From positions 30,965-94,964 of the forward strand of contig CADCHF010000005.1 of the NCBI GenBank assembly GCA_902801175.1: a DNA stretch of 64,000 nucleotides, written 5' to 3'. Positions 25,879 to 35,020 of this stretch are shown one piece after another. Both the position numbers and the translations under genes were made by a program. The notes beneath the pieces are model-generated. The model was not told the origin of the DNA and searched no databases. It saw only the letters and a list, made by a program, of their open reading frames with translations. The stretch's first letter is position 1. Each line of letters starts with the position of its first letter. The stretch is from an uncultured Coriobacteriaceae bacterium. GTDB lineage: Bacteria > Actinomycetota > Coriobacteriia > Coriobacteriales > Atopobiaceae.

Positions 25879-28716
25879 CTAGACGCGCGGAGCGATCGTC
25901 TTGGCGCCACCGTTGGAGTTGATCTTGGCCTGAGCAGCCGCGAGGCGAGCGATGGGCACGCGGAACGGCGAGCAGGAGACGTAGTCAAGGCCGAGGTCAT
26001 AGTACTTCTGGATGGAGTCGGGGTCGCCGCCGGTCTCGCCGCAGACACCGCAGACGATGTCGGGGTTGGTGGCACGGCCGCCCTCGACGCCCATCTGGAC
26101 CAGGCGAGCAACGCCGCGGTCGAGGGTCGCGAACGGGTTGGTCTTGATGAGCTTCTCGTTCATGTAGGTGTCCAGGAACGAGGACTCGACGTCGTCGCGT
26201 GAGAAGCCGAGGCAGGTCTGCGTGAGGTCGTTGGTGCCAAAGCTGTAGAAGTCAGCGTACTTGGCGATGTGGTCAGCGGTGATGGCAGCACGCGGAAGCT
26301 CGATCATGGTGCCGATGGGGATCTCGAGCTTGACGCCGTACTCCTCCTCGACTGCCTTGATGTCGTCCTCGCACATCCAGCGGAGGTGCTTGAGCTCCTC
26401 GGAGAATGCCACGAGCGGGATCATGATCTCGGGCTTGGCGTCAACGCCATCCTTGATGAGCTCGGCAGCAGCGCTGGCGATGGCCTTGAACTGCATGTGG
26501 TTGAGCTCGGGATACAGGAAGCCCAGACGGCAGCCACGGGTGCCGAGCATGGGGTTGGCCTCCTGGAAGGAGTCGAGCTGCTTGAGCAGGGCGCTCTTGA
26601 CGGCGATGGCCTTCTCGAGCTCGTCGTTGAGGGCAGCGAGCTTCTCGTCGGTGGCAGCGGCAGCCTCGACGGCCTTGCTGGCGCTCTCGAGCTTGGCGAT
26701 CTCAACCTCAAGCTCGCGCGGGTTGTCGAGGAACTCGTGCAGAGGAGGATCGAGCAGGCGGACGATCACGGGCAGGCCCTCCATGGCCTTGAACATGCCA
26801 AGGAAGTCACCCTTCTGGGCCTCGCCGAGCTTGGCGAGTGCGTCAGCCTTGACGGCGGGGTCGTCGGCAAGGATGAAGTTCTGGATGAGGTACTTGCGCT
26901 CGCCCAGGAACATGTGCTCGGTACGGCACAGGCCGATGCCCACAGCACCGTTCTCGCGGGAAAGCTGAGCGTCGTCGGGGTTGTCGGCGTTGGCGCGAAC
27001 ACCCATGACACGGCCGCGCTCCTCGTCGAAGCGGATCTCGTCGGCCCACTCGAGGATGGTCTGGAGGTCGCCACCGAGCTCAGGACGGACAAGCTTGGCC
27101 TCGCCCATGTAGACAGCACCAGTGGAGCCGTCGATGGAGATGACGTCGCCCTCGTGCAGGACGATGTCGGTGCCGGCAATGGCGCAGGTCTTGTTGGGGG
27201 CGTCGATCTGGAGAGCCTCAGCACCGCAGACGCAGGGCTCGCCCATGCCACGAGCGATAACGGCAGCGTGGCTGGTCTTGCCGCCGTGCGAGGTCAGGAT
27301 ACCGTCAGCGGCGTCCATGCCAGGCAGGTCGTCAGGCGTGGTCTCCCAGCGAACCAGGATGCAGGACTTGCCGGCCTCGGCAAATGCAACGGCGTCCTCG
27401 GAGGAGAACACAACGGCGCCCACGGCAGCACCAGGAGAAGCGTTGAGGCCCTTGGCGATGGTCTCGCGGCCCTTGATGTCGGCGGCGTCGAACTGAGGAT
27501 GCAGGAGCTGGTCGAGCTGCTCGGGAGCAACGCGCATGACAGCCTGCTCCTTGGTGATGCGACCCTCTTCGTACATCTGGATGGCGACCTTGAGGGCGGA
27601 CAGGGCGGTACGCTTGCCCACGCGGGTCTGCAGCATGTAGAGCTTGCCCTGCTCGATGGTGAACTCGAGGTCCATCATGTCGGCATAGTGGTCCTCGAGG
27701 ATCTCGAAGACGTGGAAGAGCTGCTTGCCAGCCTCCTCCAGGCCAGGCTCGGTCGGGAGCTTGGCGATGGGCTCGGTGTTACGGATGCCTGCAACGACGT
27801 CCTCGCCCTGGGCGTTGACCAGGTAGTCACCGTAGCGCTCGTTGGTGCCGTCAGCGGGGTTGCGGGTGAAGGCAACGCCGGTAGCGGAGGTGTTGCCCTT
27901 GTTGCCGAAGGCCATGACCTGGACGTTGACAGCGGTGCCCAGGGTGTCGTCGATCTTTTTCTGCTTGCGGTAAAGGATTGCGCGCTCGGTGTTCCAAGAA
28001 CCAAAGACGGCCTGCTCGGCAAGACGGAGCTGGAGCAGCGGGTCGTGCGGGAAGACGGCAACGCCGTCAACGTCGACCTCGGGGTACTTGGCAACGTCAA
28101 CGTTGTCGGAGAAGATCTGCTTGAAGGTGGCGACGAGGTCCTTGAGGTCGTCAGCGTCGAGCTCGGTGTCGAGCTTTACGCCCTTCTCGGCCTTCTTGGC
28201 GGTGATGGCATCCTCGAAGAGCTGGCCGGAGACGCCCATAACGACGCTCGAGAACATCTGCACGAAGCGGCGATAGGAGTCGTAGGCAAAGCGGGGGTTC
28301 TCGGTCTGCTTGATGAGGCCCTGGACGGAGTCATCGTTGAGGCCAAGGTTAAGGACGGTGTCCATCATGCCGGGCATGGAGAACGGTGCGCCGGAGCGGA
28401 CGGAGACCAGCAGGGGGTCGTCGGCGTCGCCGAGCTTCTTGCCCATGCGGCGCTCGAGGTCCTTGCGGTACTCGTCGATCTCGTCGAGAACACCCTCGGG
28501 CCAGACGTTGCCAGCGCTCGAATACTCGACGCAGGTCTGGCAGGTGATGGTGAAGCCGGCGGGGACGGGAAGGCCCAGAGCGGCCATCTCGGCAAGGTTA
28601 GCGCCCTTGCCGCCCGTGATCCACTTGGCCTCGTCGACGGTAGCGCCGGCAACCTCACTCACGTTGGTCTTGCCGTCGGCGTCGAAACCGAAGCGATAAA
28701 CATGCTTCTCAGCCAT
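25879..28716 (-). CDS. ppdK: Pyruvate, phosphate dikinase
   Basis: PPDK interconverts pyruvate, ATP and phosphate with phosphoenolpyruvate, AMP and pyrophosphate; in anaerobes it often runs glycolytically. It has 945 residues, longer than most (about 870-890). The order is an ATP-grasp domain, the swivelling phosphohistidine domain with ILTSHGGKTSHAAVIARG (His near 483, with the regulatory-type Thr two residues before it), and a PEP-binding barrel with MLGTRGCRLGF and the catalytic-Cys motif VCGVCGETGG. Extra length lies in an Ala/Lys/Glu-rich, coiled-coil-like insertion around 680-720. The ATG at 28716 has AGGAG seven bases upstream. It lies next to a truncated PDRP-like gene. Confidence 0.97.
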   Translation of the reverse strand: MAEKHVYRFGFDADGKTNVSEVAGATVDEAKWITGGKGANLAEMAALGLPVPAGFTITCQTCVEYSSAGNVWPEGVLDEIDEYRKDLERRMGKKLGDADDPLLVSVRSGAPFSMPGMMDTVLNLGLNDDSVQGLIKQTENPRFAYDSYRRFVQMFSSVVMGVSGQLFEDAITAKKAEKGVKLDTELDADDLKDLVATFKQIFSDNVDVAKYPEVDVDGVAVFPHDPLLQLRLAEQAVFGSWNTERAILYRKQKKIDDTLGTAVNVQVMAFGNKGNTSATGVAFTRNPADGTNERYGDYLVNAQGEDVVAGIRNTEPIAKLPTEPGLEEAGKQLFHVFEILEDHYADMMDLEFTIEQGKLYMLQTRVGKRTALSALKVAIQMYEEGRITKEQAVMRVAPEQLDQLLHPQFDAADIKGRETIAKGLNASPGAAVGAVVFSSEDAVAFAEAGKSCILVRWETTPDDLPGMDAADGILTSHGGKTSHAAVIARGMGEPCVCGAEALQIDAPNKTCAIAGTDIVLHEGDVISIDGSTGAVYMGEAKLVRPELGGDLQTILEWADEIRFDEERGRVMGVRANADNPDDAQLSRENGAVGIGLCRTEHMFLGERKYLIQNFILADDPAVKADALAKLGEAQKGDFLGMFKAMEGLPVIVRLLDPPLHEFLDNPRELEVEIAKLESASKAVEAAAATDEKLAALNDELEKAIAVKSALLKQLDSFQEANPMLGTRGCRLGFLYPELNHMQFKAIASAAAELIKDGVDAKPEIMIPLVAFSEELKHLRWMCEDDIKAVEEEYGVKLEIPIGTMIELPRAAITADHIAKYADFYSFGTNDLTQTCLGFSRDDVESSFLDTYMNEKLIKTNPFATLDRGVARLVQMGVEGGRATNPDIVCGVCGETGGDPDSIQKYYDLGLDYVSCSPFRVPIARLAAAQAKINSNGGAKTIAPRV

Positions 28717-28829
28717 ACTCACACTCCTGATCTTTTACTCGTGGTGCCACCCTTTGTGACACTCAACTTCACAAGAGCACCCGCCACGGACGCAAGGCAC
28801 CGTGACGAGTCCTCTTATTGACCTAACTC

Positions 28830-28858
28830 ATTGTAAACGCATAGCAGAGCCAGCGCAA
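28830..28858 (-). promoter_or_regulatory. Promoter of ppdK
   Basis: Minus strand: -35 TTGCGC (28853-28858), 17-base spacer, -10 TACAAT (28830-28835), leaving a leader of about 107 bases before the ppdK ATG. It lies downstream of the terminator of the PDRP-like gene, so ppdK is transcribed separately. Confidence 0.7.
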
Positions 28859-28883
28859 AGGACATGCAAGACACATGAAATTA

Positions 28884-28909
28884 TCGCGCATACCTTTTGG
28901 CATGCGCGA
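28884..28909 (-). terminator. Hairpin terminator after the PDRP-like gene
   Basis: TCGCGCATGCC-AAAA-GGTATGCGCGA on the minus strand, an 11-bp stem with one G-U pair, seven bases after the stop codon. TAATTTC follows. Confidence 0.65.
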
Positions 28910-28915
28910 CAACTC

Positions 28916-29314
28916 TTAGAGGTTGTGAATTGCAACGGTGGTACGATGCCCTGCCTCGTTGACCGGCTCCTCGCCCGTGAGGGTCGAGATGATCGTCACC
29001 GCAGGCCCCAACAGGTCGATCGAAGGAATCCCGCGCTTGTCAAGCTCGCGCCTGATATCGCGACGAAGGTTGCGGTCGACGATGGTGTGGAAAACAGCCA
29101 GCGGAACGTCGGAGTCTACGTTCTCATCAAGATAGTTCTTGACGGTCTCAACAGAGCGAACCTCGCCCAGACGCTTGATGACGACGATGTCGTCGGTGAA
29201 CTGCGAAGCCGCCGCAGAAACAACGCCGGTTGCGGTCTCGCCGCGCGCGTCAGAGATAACAAACACGATGGGTGTGGGCGTCTCGGTCTCGAAGAGGACG
29301 TCTACGTCTGCCAT
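28916..29314 (-). CDS. Half-length PPDK regulatory protein (DUF299) N-terminal domain
   Basis: A 132-residue protein that matches the N-terminal half of PPDK regulatory proteins (DUF299, kinase/pyrophosphorylase): FVISDARGETATGVVSAA, the VKRLGEVRSVETV-like segment, AVFHTIVDRNLRRDIRREL and GIPSIDLLGPAV. Complete family members run to about 270 residues, with a C-terminal half containing a P-loop (GxSRxGKTP) that does the ADP-dependent kinase and phosphate-dependent pyrophosphorylase chemistry. That half is absent: the frame stops cleanly and is followed seven bases later by a hairpin terminator, and no remnant appears in the next 190 bases. The ATG at 29314 has GGGAGG upstream. It lies directly before ppdK, so a link is likely, but catalysis is doubtful. 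Confidence 0.75.
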   Translation of the reverse strand: MADVDVLFETETPTPIVFVISDARGETATGVVSAAASQFTDDIVVIKRLGEVRSVETVKNYLDENVDSDVPLAVFHTIVDRNLRRDIRRELDKRGIPSIDLLGPAVTIISTLTGEEPVNEAGHRTTVAIHNL

Positions 29315-29735
29315 ATGTGCCTCCCAGCCGTGGGGCCTTGCCCCAACATCCTATTCCCTTTCGGGACATCTTACCTAACAACGTTCATGTGCAAGTGTCG
29401 TCTTGCCTAAGTACGCTAGTTACCAGTTTCCATTCTGCAAGGCCCTGCGTCATCAAAAACATGGTAATTGGCTTGCACGATTCGGCGAGAGCACAAAAGC
29501 AGGCGTAAAGGCCTCAAATTCAGTGCAAAAGAGATCATGGAGACGGACAACGACAAGCGATCTGTAAGTGAGAGTCGTCCTTGTGGCATGACGGTCTCCC
29601 CGCCTCACACTGCTTTCATGACTGGCTATTTCCAAACTGGTACCTTGCCGTGCGCACCGAATAAACAAGGGCGTGCCCGTCGTACGCTGATTGCATGCGA
29701 CGGGCACGCCGTTTGAAACCTAATGTTTCAATGAA
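29315..29735. other. 421-base gap between glyS and the PDRP-like gene
   Basis: No convincing gene. It holds the glyS terminator at its right end in window coordinates (29670-29710) and, near 29350-29390, a weak minus-strand promoter-like pair TTGCAC/TAAGAT with only 15 bases between. GGGGC-AAG-GCCCC just before the PDRP-like ribosome site could form a small hairpin. The middle (about 29420-29660) shows no recognisable element. Confidence 0.5.
29670..29710 (-). terminator. Terminator after glyS
   Basis: GGCGTGCCCGTCG (minus strand) pairs perfectly with CGACGGGCACGCC across a 15-base loop, 26 bases after the glyS stop, followed by CTTGTTTATT. This ends the rpsP-to-glyS operon. Confidence 0.8.
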
Positions 29736-31832
29736 CTACTTGCGCTTTGCCAGGGCCCCAATGTTTGCGATGCCGGCAAAGGCACCCTCAAAGCGGTTGA
29801 GCAGACGAAGACGGTTGTTGCGGACCGCCTCGTCCTCATCCATGACCAGCACATCATCAAAGAAGCGGTCAATGGGCTCGCGCAGGCTGGCAAGCGAGGC
29901 AATGGCGCCGTCGAGCTCGCCGGCAAGGATGTCTTTCTCAACAGAGGCTGCGCCTTCGTCCACAGCGGCAAGCAGCGCCTTCTCAGCCTCGCCGAGGATG
30001 GACTCGTCTACGTCAATGCCAAGGGCAGCGTCGGCGAGGTGGCTCGCGCGGGCATATGCCGTGGCGAGGTCGTCAAAGACCTCGCGGGACTCGCGTCTGG
30101 CGCGGTCAAGAGCAAAGACGCGGCCAAGGAAGGCATTGGGGTCGCAGATGCCGGTATCCGAGACGGCCTGAATGGTGTCGGGGTCAGCGCCTTCCTCGCG
30201 CGCAATGGCGGCAAGACGTCCGGCAAAGTAGGCCTTGACCTTTGAGGTGACGTCATCGAGGTCAAAGTCGATGCCCTGAGCGGCATAGCTCGTGAGCGCC
30301 ACGTCAATGAGCGGCTCCAGAGTGACGCCGGGCAGCTCACGCAGCATGGCAATGACGCCAATCGTGCTGCGACGCACGGCAAACGGGTCAGCGGATCCAG
30401 TTGGGGGCTCGTCGATGGCAAACATGCCACAGATGGTGTCGAGCTTGTCGGCAATGGCCACAGCCTTGCCGGCAACCGTAGCGGGAGTCTCGTCTCCTGC
30501 AAAGCGCGGACGGTAGTGCTGCGAGATGGCCTCGGCAACAACGCTGTTCTCGCCCTGGGCCTTGGCATAGTAGCCGCCCATGACGCCCTGCTGACTGGTG
30601 AACTCGACAACGGCCTGGCTCACGAGGTCGGCCTTTGCGAGGTGCGCAGCGCGCGCGGCATCGACTGCCACCTGGGGCTCGTCGGAGGCCTGCTTTGCCA
30701 CGGACTTGGCAAGGGACTCCATGCGCTCGGACTTTTGCAGCACGGTACCGAGCTTCTTCTGGAACACGACATTGCCAAGGCGCTCGCGGAATGCGTCAAG
30801 GCCAACCTTGAGATCCTCGTCGTAGAAGAACTTGGCGTCGTCGAGTCGGGGACGCACGACGCGCTCGTTACCAGCGCGAACGGTGTCGTTCACGCGCGGG
30901 TCGGCATTGCTCACGATGACGAACTCGCGGGTGAGCGAGCCGTCGGCGGCATAGATTGGGAAGTAGCGCTGGTGCTTGAGCATTGCCTCGACGATGATCT
31001 CTTGCGGAACCGCAAGGAACTCCTCGTCAAAGGTGCCAACGACGACGGTCGGCCACTCGCAGAGGTTCACGACCTCGTCGAACACGCCCTTGGGCGTGTC
31101 CACATGTGCGCCACCGTGCTCAGCCTCGATGACCGAGATTCCCTCACGGATGACGTCGGCACGACGGGTCTCGCCAAGGACGAAGCAGTCCTCGAGCACC
31201 TTCTCGTATGCCGCAGGCTCGGGGACAACGTGGTCGCCAGGGGCCATGACGCGGTGGCCGCGCGTGGTGTTGGAGCTGATCACGTCGGCGTAGTGAACCG
31301 GCACGACCTCAGAGCCCAGAAGCGCGCAGATCCAACGAATGGGACGCACGAAGGTCTGATGCTCGCTGCCCCAACGCTGGCTGCGATAGTTGGGCCACTT
31401 TATGTCGGCGATGAGTCGCTCGGCCAGCGACGAGAGCAGCTCGATGGCGGGGACGCTCGGAATGGAGCGCTCGGCAAAAACGTACTCGTTGCCGTCGGCC
31501 TCTACACGCTTGACCAGCTGCTCGGGCGTGGTGCCCATCTTGCGGGCAAAGCCCTGGGCCGCGCGGGTGGGATTGCCGTCGGCATCAAAGGCAATGCTGG
31601 TCTTGGGACCGCGCATGGACTCGTGGATCTCTTCGGTGGCCGTGGCGCAGTCGCTCACGGTCACGGCAAGACGGCGCGGAGTGGAGAGCGTGCGGATGGA
31701 ACCGTGAGAAAGCCCAGCATCCTCGAGGCCCTTCTCCACAAGCTTGCCCAGCTGCTCCTGGGCCTTCATGAGCGGCGCGGAGGGCATCTCCTCGCAGCCA
31801 ATCTCGAGCAGGAAGTCACGAACCTCGGCCAT
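29736..31832 (-). CDS. glyS: Glycyl-tRNA synthetase beta subunit
   Basis: Beta chain of the alpha2-beta2 bacterial glycyl-tRNA synthetase, providing tRNA recognition. The 698 residues are the usual length. The N-terminus has LLEIGCEEMPSAPL, the middle has RIRWICALLGSEV-like sequence and the YFPIYAADG region, followed by HD-domain-like and anticodon-binding helical parts to the C-terminal FDDVLVMDEDEAVRNNRL. It starts directly after glyQ (adjacent stop and start), so the subunits are co-translated. Confidence 0.97.
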   Translation of the reverse strand: MAEVRDFLLEIGCEEMPSAPLMKAQEQLGKLVEKGLEDAGLSHGSIRTLSTPRRLAVTVSDCATATEEIHESMRGPKTSIAFDADGNPTRAAQGFARKMGTTPEQLVKRVEADGNEYVFAERSIPSVPAIELLSSLAERLIADIKWPNYRSQRWGSEHQTFVRPIRWICALLGSEVVPVHYADVISSNTTRGHRVMAPGDHVVPEPAAYEKVLEDCFVLGETRRADVIREGISVIEAEHGGAHVDTPKGVFDEVVNLCEWPTVVVGTFDEEFLAVPQEIIVEAMLKHQRYFPIYAADGSLTREFVIVSNADPRVNDTVRAGNERVVRPRLDDAKFFYDEDLKVGLDAFRERLGNVVFQKKLGTVLQKSERMESLAKSVAKQASDEPQVAVDAARAAHLAKADLVSQAVVEFTSQQGVMGGYYAKAQGENSVVAEAISQHYRPRFAGDETPATVAGKAVAIADKLDTICGMFAIDEPPTGSADPFAVRRSTIGVIAMLRELPGVTLEPLIDVALTSYAAQGIDFDLDDVTSKVKAYFAGRLAAIAREEGADPDTIQAVSDTGICDPNAFLGRVFALDRARRESREVFDDLATAYARASHLADAALGIDVDESILGEAEKALLAAVDEGAASVEKDILAGELDGAIASLASLREPIDRFFDDVLVMDEDEAVRNNRLRLLNRFEGAFAGIANIGALAKRK

Positions 31833-32738
31833 TTAGGCCACCTCCTTCTTCTGTGCGTCAGCCTTAGAGGCGACGAGCTCCAGGTATGCCTCGCAGCAGG
31901 CCTTAGCCACCGTGCGAACGCGCAGGATGTAGTTGGCGCGCTCGGTGGCAGAGATGGCACCGCGGGCATCGAGGATGTTGAACGCGTGGCTGCACTTCAT
32001 GACGCAGTCGTATGCGGGCAGCGGCAGCTTTGCGGCAAGGCAGGAGTGGCACTCGGCCTCGTACTCGTCAAACTTGCGGCGCATCATGTCAACGTCGGCG
32101 ACCTCAAAGTTGTAGCAGGAGAACTCATACTCGTTCTCATGGAAGACGTCGCCGTAGGTCATGGGCGTTCCGTCGGGCAGGTAGCTCCACACGAGGTCAT
32201 AGACGGAGTCGACGCCCTGGATGTACATGGCGATGCGCTCAAGGCCATAGGTGATCTCGACCGGCACGGGATCGACCTCGATGCCGCCGACCTGCTGGAA
32301 GTAGGTGTACTGGGTGACCTCCATGCCATCCATCCACACCTCCCAGCCAAGGCCCCAGGCGCCCAGAGTGGGGCTCTCCCAGTCGTCCTCGACAAAGCGA
32401 ACGTCATGCTCGGCGGGATCGAGGCCAATTGCCTTGAGCGAGCCAAGATAAAGGTCCTGGCTGTCAGCCGGGCAGGGCTTGACGATGACCTGGAACTGAT
32501 AGTAGTGCTGCATGCGGTTGGGGTTCTCGCCATAGCGGCCGTCGGCCGGACGGCGGCACGGCTGCGGGTAGCAGGTGCGCCATGCGGCAGGGCCAAGGCT
32601 GCGCAGCGTGGTGGCGGTGTGGAAGGTACCGGCGCCAACCTCGCTGTCGTAGGGCTGCATGACGGTGCATCCCTGTGCTGCCCAGTACTCGGTGAGCTTC
32701 AAGATCATGTCCTGAAAAGTCAGGGTCGTCTCGCTCAT
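31833..32738 (-). CDS. glyQ: Glycyl-tRNA synthetase alpha subunit
   Basis: Catalytic alpha chain of the heterotetrameric glycyl-tRNA synthetase, class II. It has 301 residues with [17 protein letters not shown], the conserved [15 protein letters not shown] and [15 protein letters not shown]. The ATG at 32738 gives the expected N-terminus; the frame above it shadows the intergenic stretch. Only 46 bases separate it from the lepB stop, with no room for a T-box leader, so it is probably expressed from the rpsP operon. Having the two-subunit type rather than the single-chain type is useful for taxonomy. Confidence 0.97.
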   Translation of the reverse strand: MSETTLTFQDMILKLTEYWAAQGCTVMQPYDSEVGAGTFHTATTLRSLGPAAWRTCYPQPCRRPADGRYGENPNRMQHYYQFQVIVKPCPADSQDLYLGSLKAIGLDPAEHDVRFVEDDWESPTLGAWGLGWEVWMDGMEVTQYTYFQQVGGIEVDPVPVEITYGLERIAMYIQGVDSVYDLVWSYLPDGTPMTYGDVFHENEYEFSCYNFEVADVDMMRRKFDEYEAECHSCLAAKLPLPAYDCVMKCSHAFNILDARGAISATERANYILRVRTVAKACCEAYLELVASKADAQKKEVA

Positions 32739-32784
32739 AAGCTTCTCTTTCACTCGTGGTGGACGTTTAACGAATTTGGGACAC

Positions 32785-33438
32785 CTACAGGGCCTTAATA
32801 TTCGAAGGAGGCCAGTAGATGAAAAGTGCCTTAGAGGTAACGGAATCCAGGCTGACAGGGCCAAAGTAGCGGGAGTCGAGCGAATTGACGCGATTGTCCC
32901 CCATCACCCAAATGCAGCCCTCGGGCACGGTGAGGGGGTAGCTGATGTAGTCCTCCTGGCCCTCGTCGCGTACGTTGATCGGCTCGGTGGGCTTCCCGAG
33001 GGTGTAGGGCTCATCGAGCTCGACGCCGTCAACGATGACGTGACCTCCCTGCAGGTCAATGACCTGCCCCTCTGTTGCGATCACGCGCTTGATGAGCGTC
33101 TCGCCAGAGCCCTTGGGGTCGTCGAAGGTAACGATGTCACCCGCGACCGGCTCGCTCCAATGCAAGGTGACTTTCTCTCCAACGAGGCGGTCGTTGAGCT
33201 GGATCGTCTCGAGCATGGAGCCGGAAGGCACTTTGTAGGTCTGTGCAATGAATATCCTGATGAGGGCAGCGAGTACGAGTGCAGTCGCAATCGTCGCAAG
33301 GAAATCTAGCCAGGCGGGCATGTGACGTATCTTTAGCTCGTCTTCGTACACCTCATCGATGGCAGTGTCGATGGCGTCATCGATGAGCTCATCGACTATG
33401 CTTTCCTGTGCAGCAAAGTGACGGCCTCTGGCGCTCAT
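32785..33438 (-). CDS. lepB: Signal peptidase I
   Basis: Membrane-bound serine peptidase that removes signal peptides from exported proteins. It has 217 residues: an acidic cytosolic lead (1-40), one membrane anchor (about 43-63), then the catalytic region with Ser74 in KVPSGSM and Lys117 in LIKRVIA. Box [18 protein letters not shown] is near the C-terminus. The start overlaps the trmD stop by four bases. A single anchor and short length are typical of Gram-positive enzymes. Confidence 0.96.
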   Translation of the reverse strand: MSARGRHFAAQESIVDELIDDAIDTAIDEVYEDELKIRHMPAWLDFLATIATALVLAALIRIFIAQTYKVPSGSMLETIQLNDRLVGEKVTLHWSEPVAGDIVTFDDPKGSGETLIKRVIATEGQVIDLQGGHVIVDGVELDEPYTLGKPTEPINVRDEGQEDYISYPLTVPEGCIWVMGDNRVNSLDSRYFGPVSLDSVTSKALFIYWPPSNIKAL

Positions 33439-34190
33439 TTCTGCACCTCCGCTGTGCCCTCATGCTCCTCGATTGCTTGCTCGGCAAAGGCTCGTTCGGC
33501 CGGGGTCAGGTCTGCCGTCTGCAGCAGATCGGGCCTCATGAGAGCCGTACGCTCGATTGCGCTCTTCCTCCGCCAACGGTCAACGGCACCGTGGTCACCC
33601 GAGGTCAAGACCTCTGGGACCGCCATCCCCTCAAAGACGGCAGGGCGCGTGTACTGCGCGTACTCCAACAACCCATCAGAGAAAGACTCGTCGACCGAGC
33701 TCATGGAGTCGCCAAGTGCGCCAGGAAGCAGCCTCACCACGGCATCGGTCACCGTGAGGGCGGCAAGCTCCCCGCCGGTGAGCACGTAGTCACCGAGGGA
33801 AATGACCTCGTCGGCCAAGTTGTACACGCGCTCGTCCATGCCCTCATAGCGCCCACACACAAACATGATTCTGTCCATGTGAGCCAAACGCTCGGCGCAA
33901 GACTGATCGAATGGCCTGCCGCAGGGAGAGAAAAAGATGACGTAAGGCTTGTGCTGGTCGTATTCGCTCACGCAACGAACAGCCTCAAAGATGGGCTCGG
34001 GCATCATGAGCATGCCCTGCCCTCCGCCAAATGGGGCGTCGTCTACCGTACGATGCCTGTCGTGAGTCCATTCGCGCAGGTCATGTGCGTGGAACTCAAA
34101 GATCCCCCTAGACTGTGCGCGTCCAAGAATGGAGGCTCCCAGGTAGCTCTCAAAGACCTCTGGGATAACACTGATGGCATCAAAGCGCAT
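33435..34190 (-). CDS. trmD: tRNA (guanine-37-N1)-methyltransferase
   Basis: SPOUT methyltransferase that makes m1G37 in tRNAs to prevent frameshifting. It has 251 residues with MRFDAISVIPEVF at the start, DDAPFGGGQGM, FFSPCGRPFDQ, the SAM-binding trefoil-knot residues ISLGDYVLTGGELAA, and a C-terminal helical domain. The ATG at 34190 has AAGGT seven bases upstream and gives the normal N-terminus; two codons upstream in frame lack suitable ribosome sites. It overlaps rimM by 11 bases. Confidence 0.97.
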   Translation of the reverse strand: MRFDAISVIPEVFESYLGASILGRAQSRGIFEFHAHDLREWTHDRHRTVDDAPFGGGQGMLMMPEPIFEAVRCVSEYDQHKPYVIFFSPCGRPFDQSCAERLAHMDRIMFVCGRYEGMDERVYNLADEVISLGDYVLTGGELAALTVTDAVVRLLPGALGDSMSSVDESFSDGLLEYAQYTRPAVFEGMAVPEVLTSGDHGAVDRWRRKSAIERTALMRPDLLQTADLTPAERAFAEQAIEEHEGTAEVQK

Positions 34191-34716
34191 GTCCATCACC
34201 TTCAACGGGCACGAGGCCCACGGGAGCCAAAACCTCTATTGGGCCTGCCAGCGGCAGCTGGAGCACCACCTCGTCAACGGCTGGCAAAAGGACCTCGCCA
34301 TATGGTCCATCGATGACCCAGACGTCGTTGGCAACGCTGCGAAGCACCTCGACTATGGTGCCTATTGGACCAAAGGTCTGGTCGGTGACCTCACGGCCCA
34401 GAAGTGCGTCGACGTCGTGAAGAGCATAGCCTTCAGGAAGGTCCTCGACCCTCGCCAAAAGCGTGCACCCACATATGGCCTCGGCAGCAGCAATGTCACT
34501 CACGCCCGAGAGCGCAACAAGCTGACCGGATGCGCCATCGTTTGAAGCCCCAAGCACCGTATGCCACCGGTCCTCTTTGAGAAGGGGCGGCACGACGGCA
34601 ACCGTAAGGCCTTTGCGCAGCAGAGGGGGAAGGCCGTGAACGGGATCCGTCACGACCTCCCCCCTCTTCCCATGTGGTTTCACCACACGAGCTATGGCTC
34701 TATACTGCGCGCGCAA
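34180..34716 (-). CDS. rimM: Ribosome maturation factor RimM
   Basis: 16S rRNA processing protein that binds S19 and helps 30S assembly. It has 178 residues with the N-terminal RimM barrel (IARVVKPHGKRGEVV) and a C-terminal PRC-barrel domain (ALLGREVTDQ...VLLPAVDEVVLQ). The start is uncertain. The conserved region leaves room for only a few residues upstream, and the sole credible codon is a TTG at 34716, inside the overlap with the KH-protein stop at 34721. Longer frames would run through that gene. Order rpsP-KH-rimM-trmD is classic. Confidence 0.9.
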   Translation of the reverse strand: MRAQYRAIARVVKPHGKRGEVVTDPVHGLPPLLRKGLTVAVVPPLLKEDRWHTVLGASNDGASGQLVALSGVSDIAAAEAICGCTLLARVEDLPEGYALHDVDALLGREVTDQTFGPIGTIVEVLRSVANDVWVIDGPYGEVLLPAVDEVVLQLPLAGPIEVLAPVGLVPVEGDGHAL

Positions 34717-34720
34717 GCTC

Positions 34721-35014
34721 TTAACCCAGAACCTCGACCTCGACGGAGGTCCCAACACGAGATCCCAGCGCACGAGCCAGCGTGCGAATGGCCTTGATCG
34801 TGCGGCCACGGCGCCCAATGATGCGCCCCGCGTCCTCCTCGGCACAGCTCACTTCAATGAGCGCGCCTTCGGGACCATCGGTCACGTCAAGGGAGACGGC
34901 CTCGTCATCGCTCACGAGGCCGCACACGATGTATTCCACAAGGTCTGCGACCTTGTCGGAAGGCATCTCAGAAGCGGCGTCAGCCTCGATCGGCTCGGTC
35001 ATCTCGTTGGTCAC
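34721..35014 (-). CDS. khpA: KH-domain RNA-binding protein (KhpA/YlqC-like)
   Basis: Small KH-type RNA-binding protein of 97 residues. The KH signature GRIIGRRGRTIKAIR is at about 63-77. The first 20 residues are an acidic, probably disordered extension (TEPIEADAASEMPSD). KhpA proteins act with KhpB as global RNA binders and affect cell elongation in some Gram-positives. The GTG at 35014 has GGAGTAGGT upstream; the ATG at 35002 is a weaker alternative. It lies between rpsP and rimM. Confidence 0.93.
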   Translation of the reverse strand: MTNEMTEPIEADAASEMPSDKVADLVEYIVCGLVSDDEAVSLDVTDGPEGALIEVSCAEEDAGRIIGRRGRTIKAIRTLARALGSRVGTSVEVEVLG

Positions 35015-35020
35015 AGAAAC

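Noticed and set aside
26269..28821. 850-residue open frame antisense to ppdK
   Set aside because: It lies opposite a clear PPDK in high-GC sequence with strong codon bias. Its protein is low-complexity Leu/Gly/Asp/His without any motif. Similar antisense frames occur opposite glyS/glyQ (30516-32798) and the P-type ATPase (60819-62381).
29453..29716. Small open frames in the glyS to PDRP-like gap
   Set aside because: No ribosome site, no recognisable motif, and they run through the glyS terminator.
32739..32784. T-box leader upstream of glyQ
   Set aside because: Only 46 bases separate lepB and glyQ; a T-box needs about 200 bases with a terminator and a T-box sequence.
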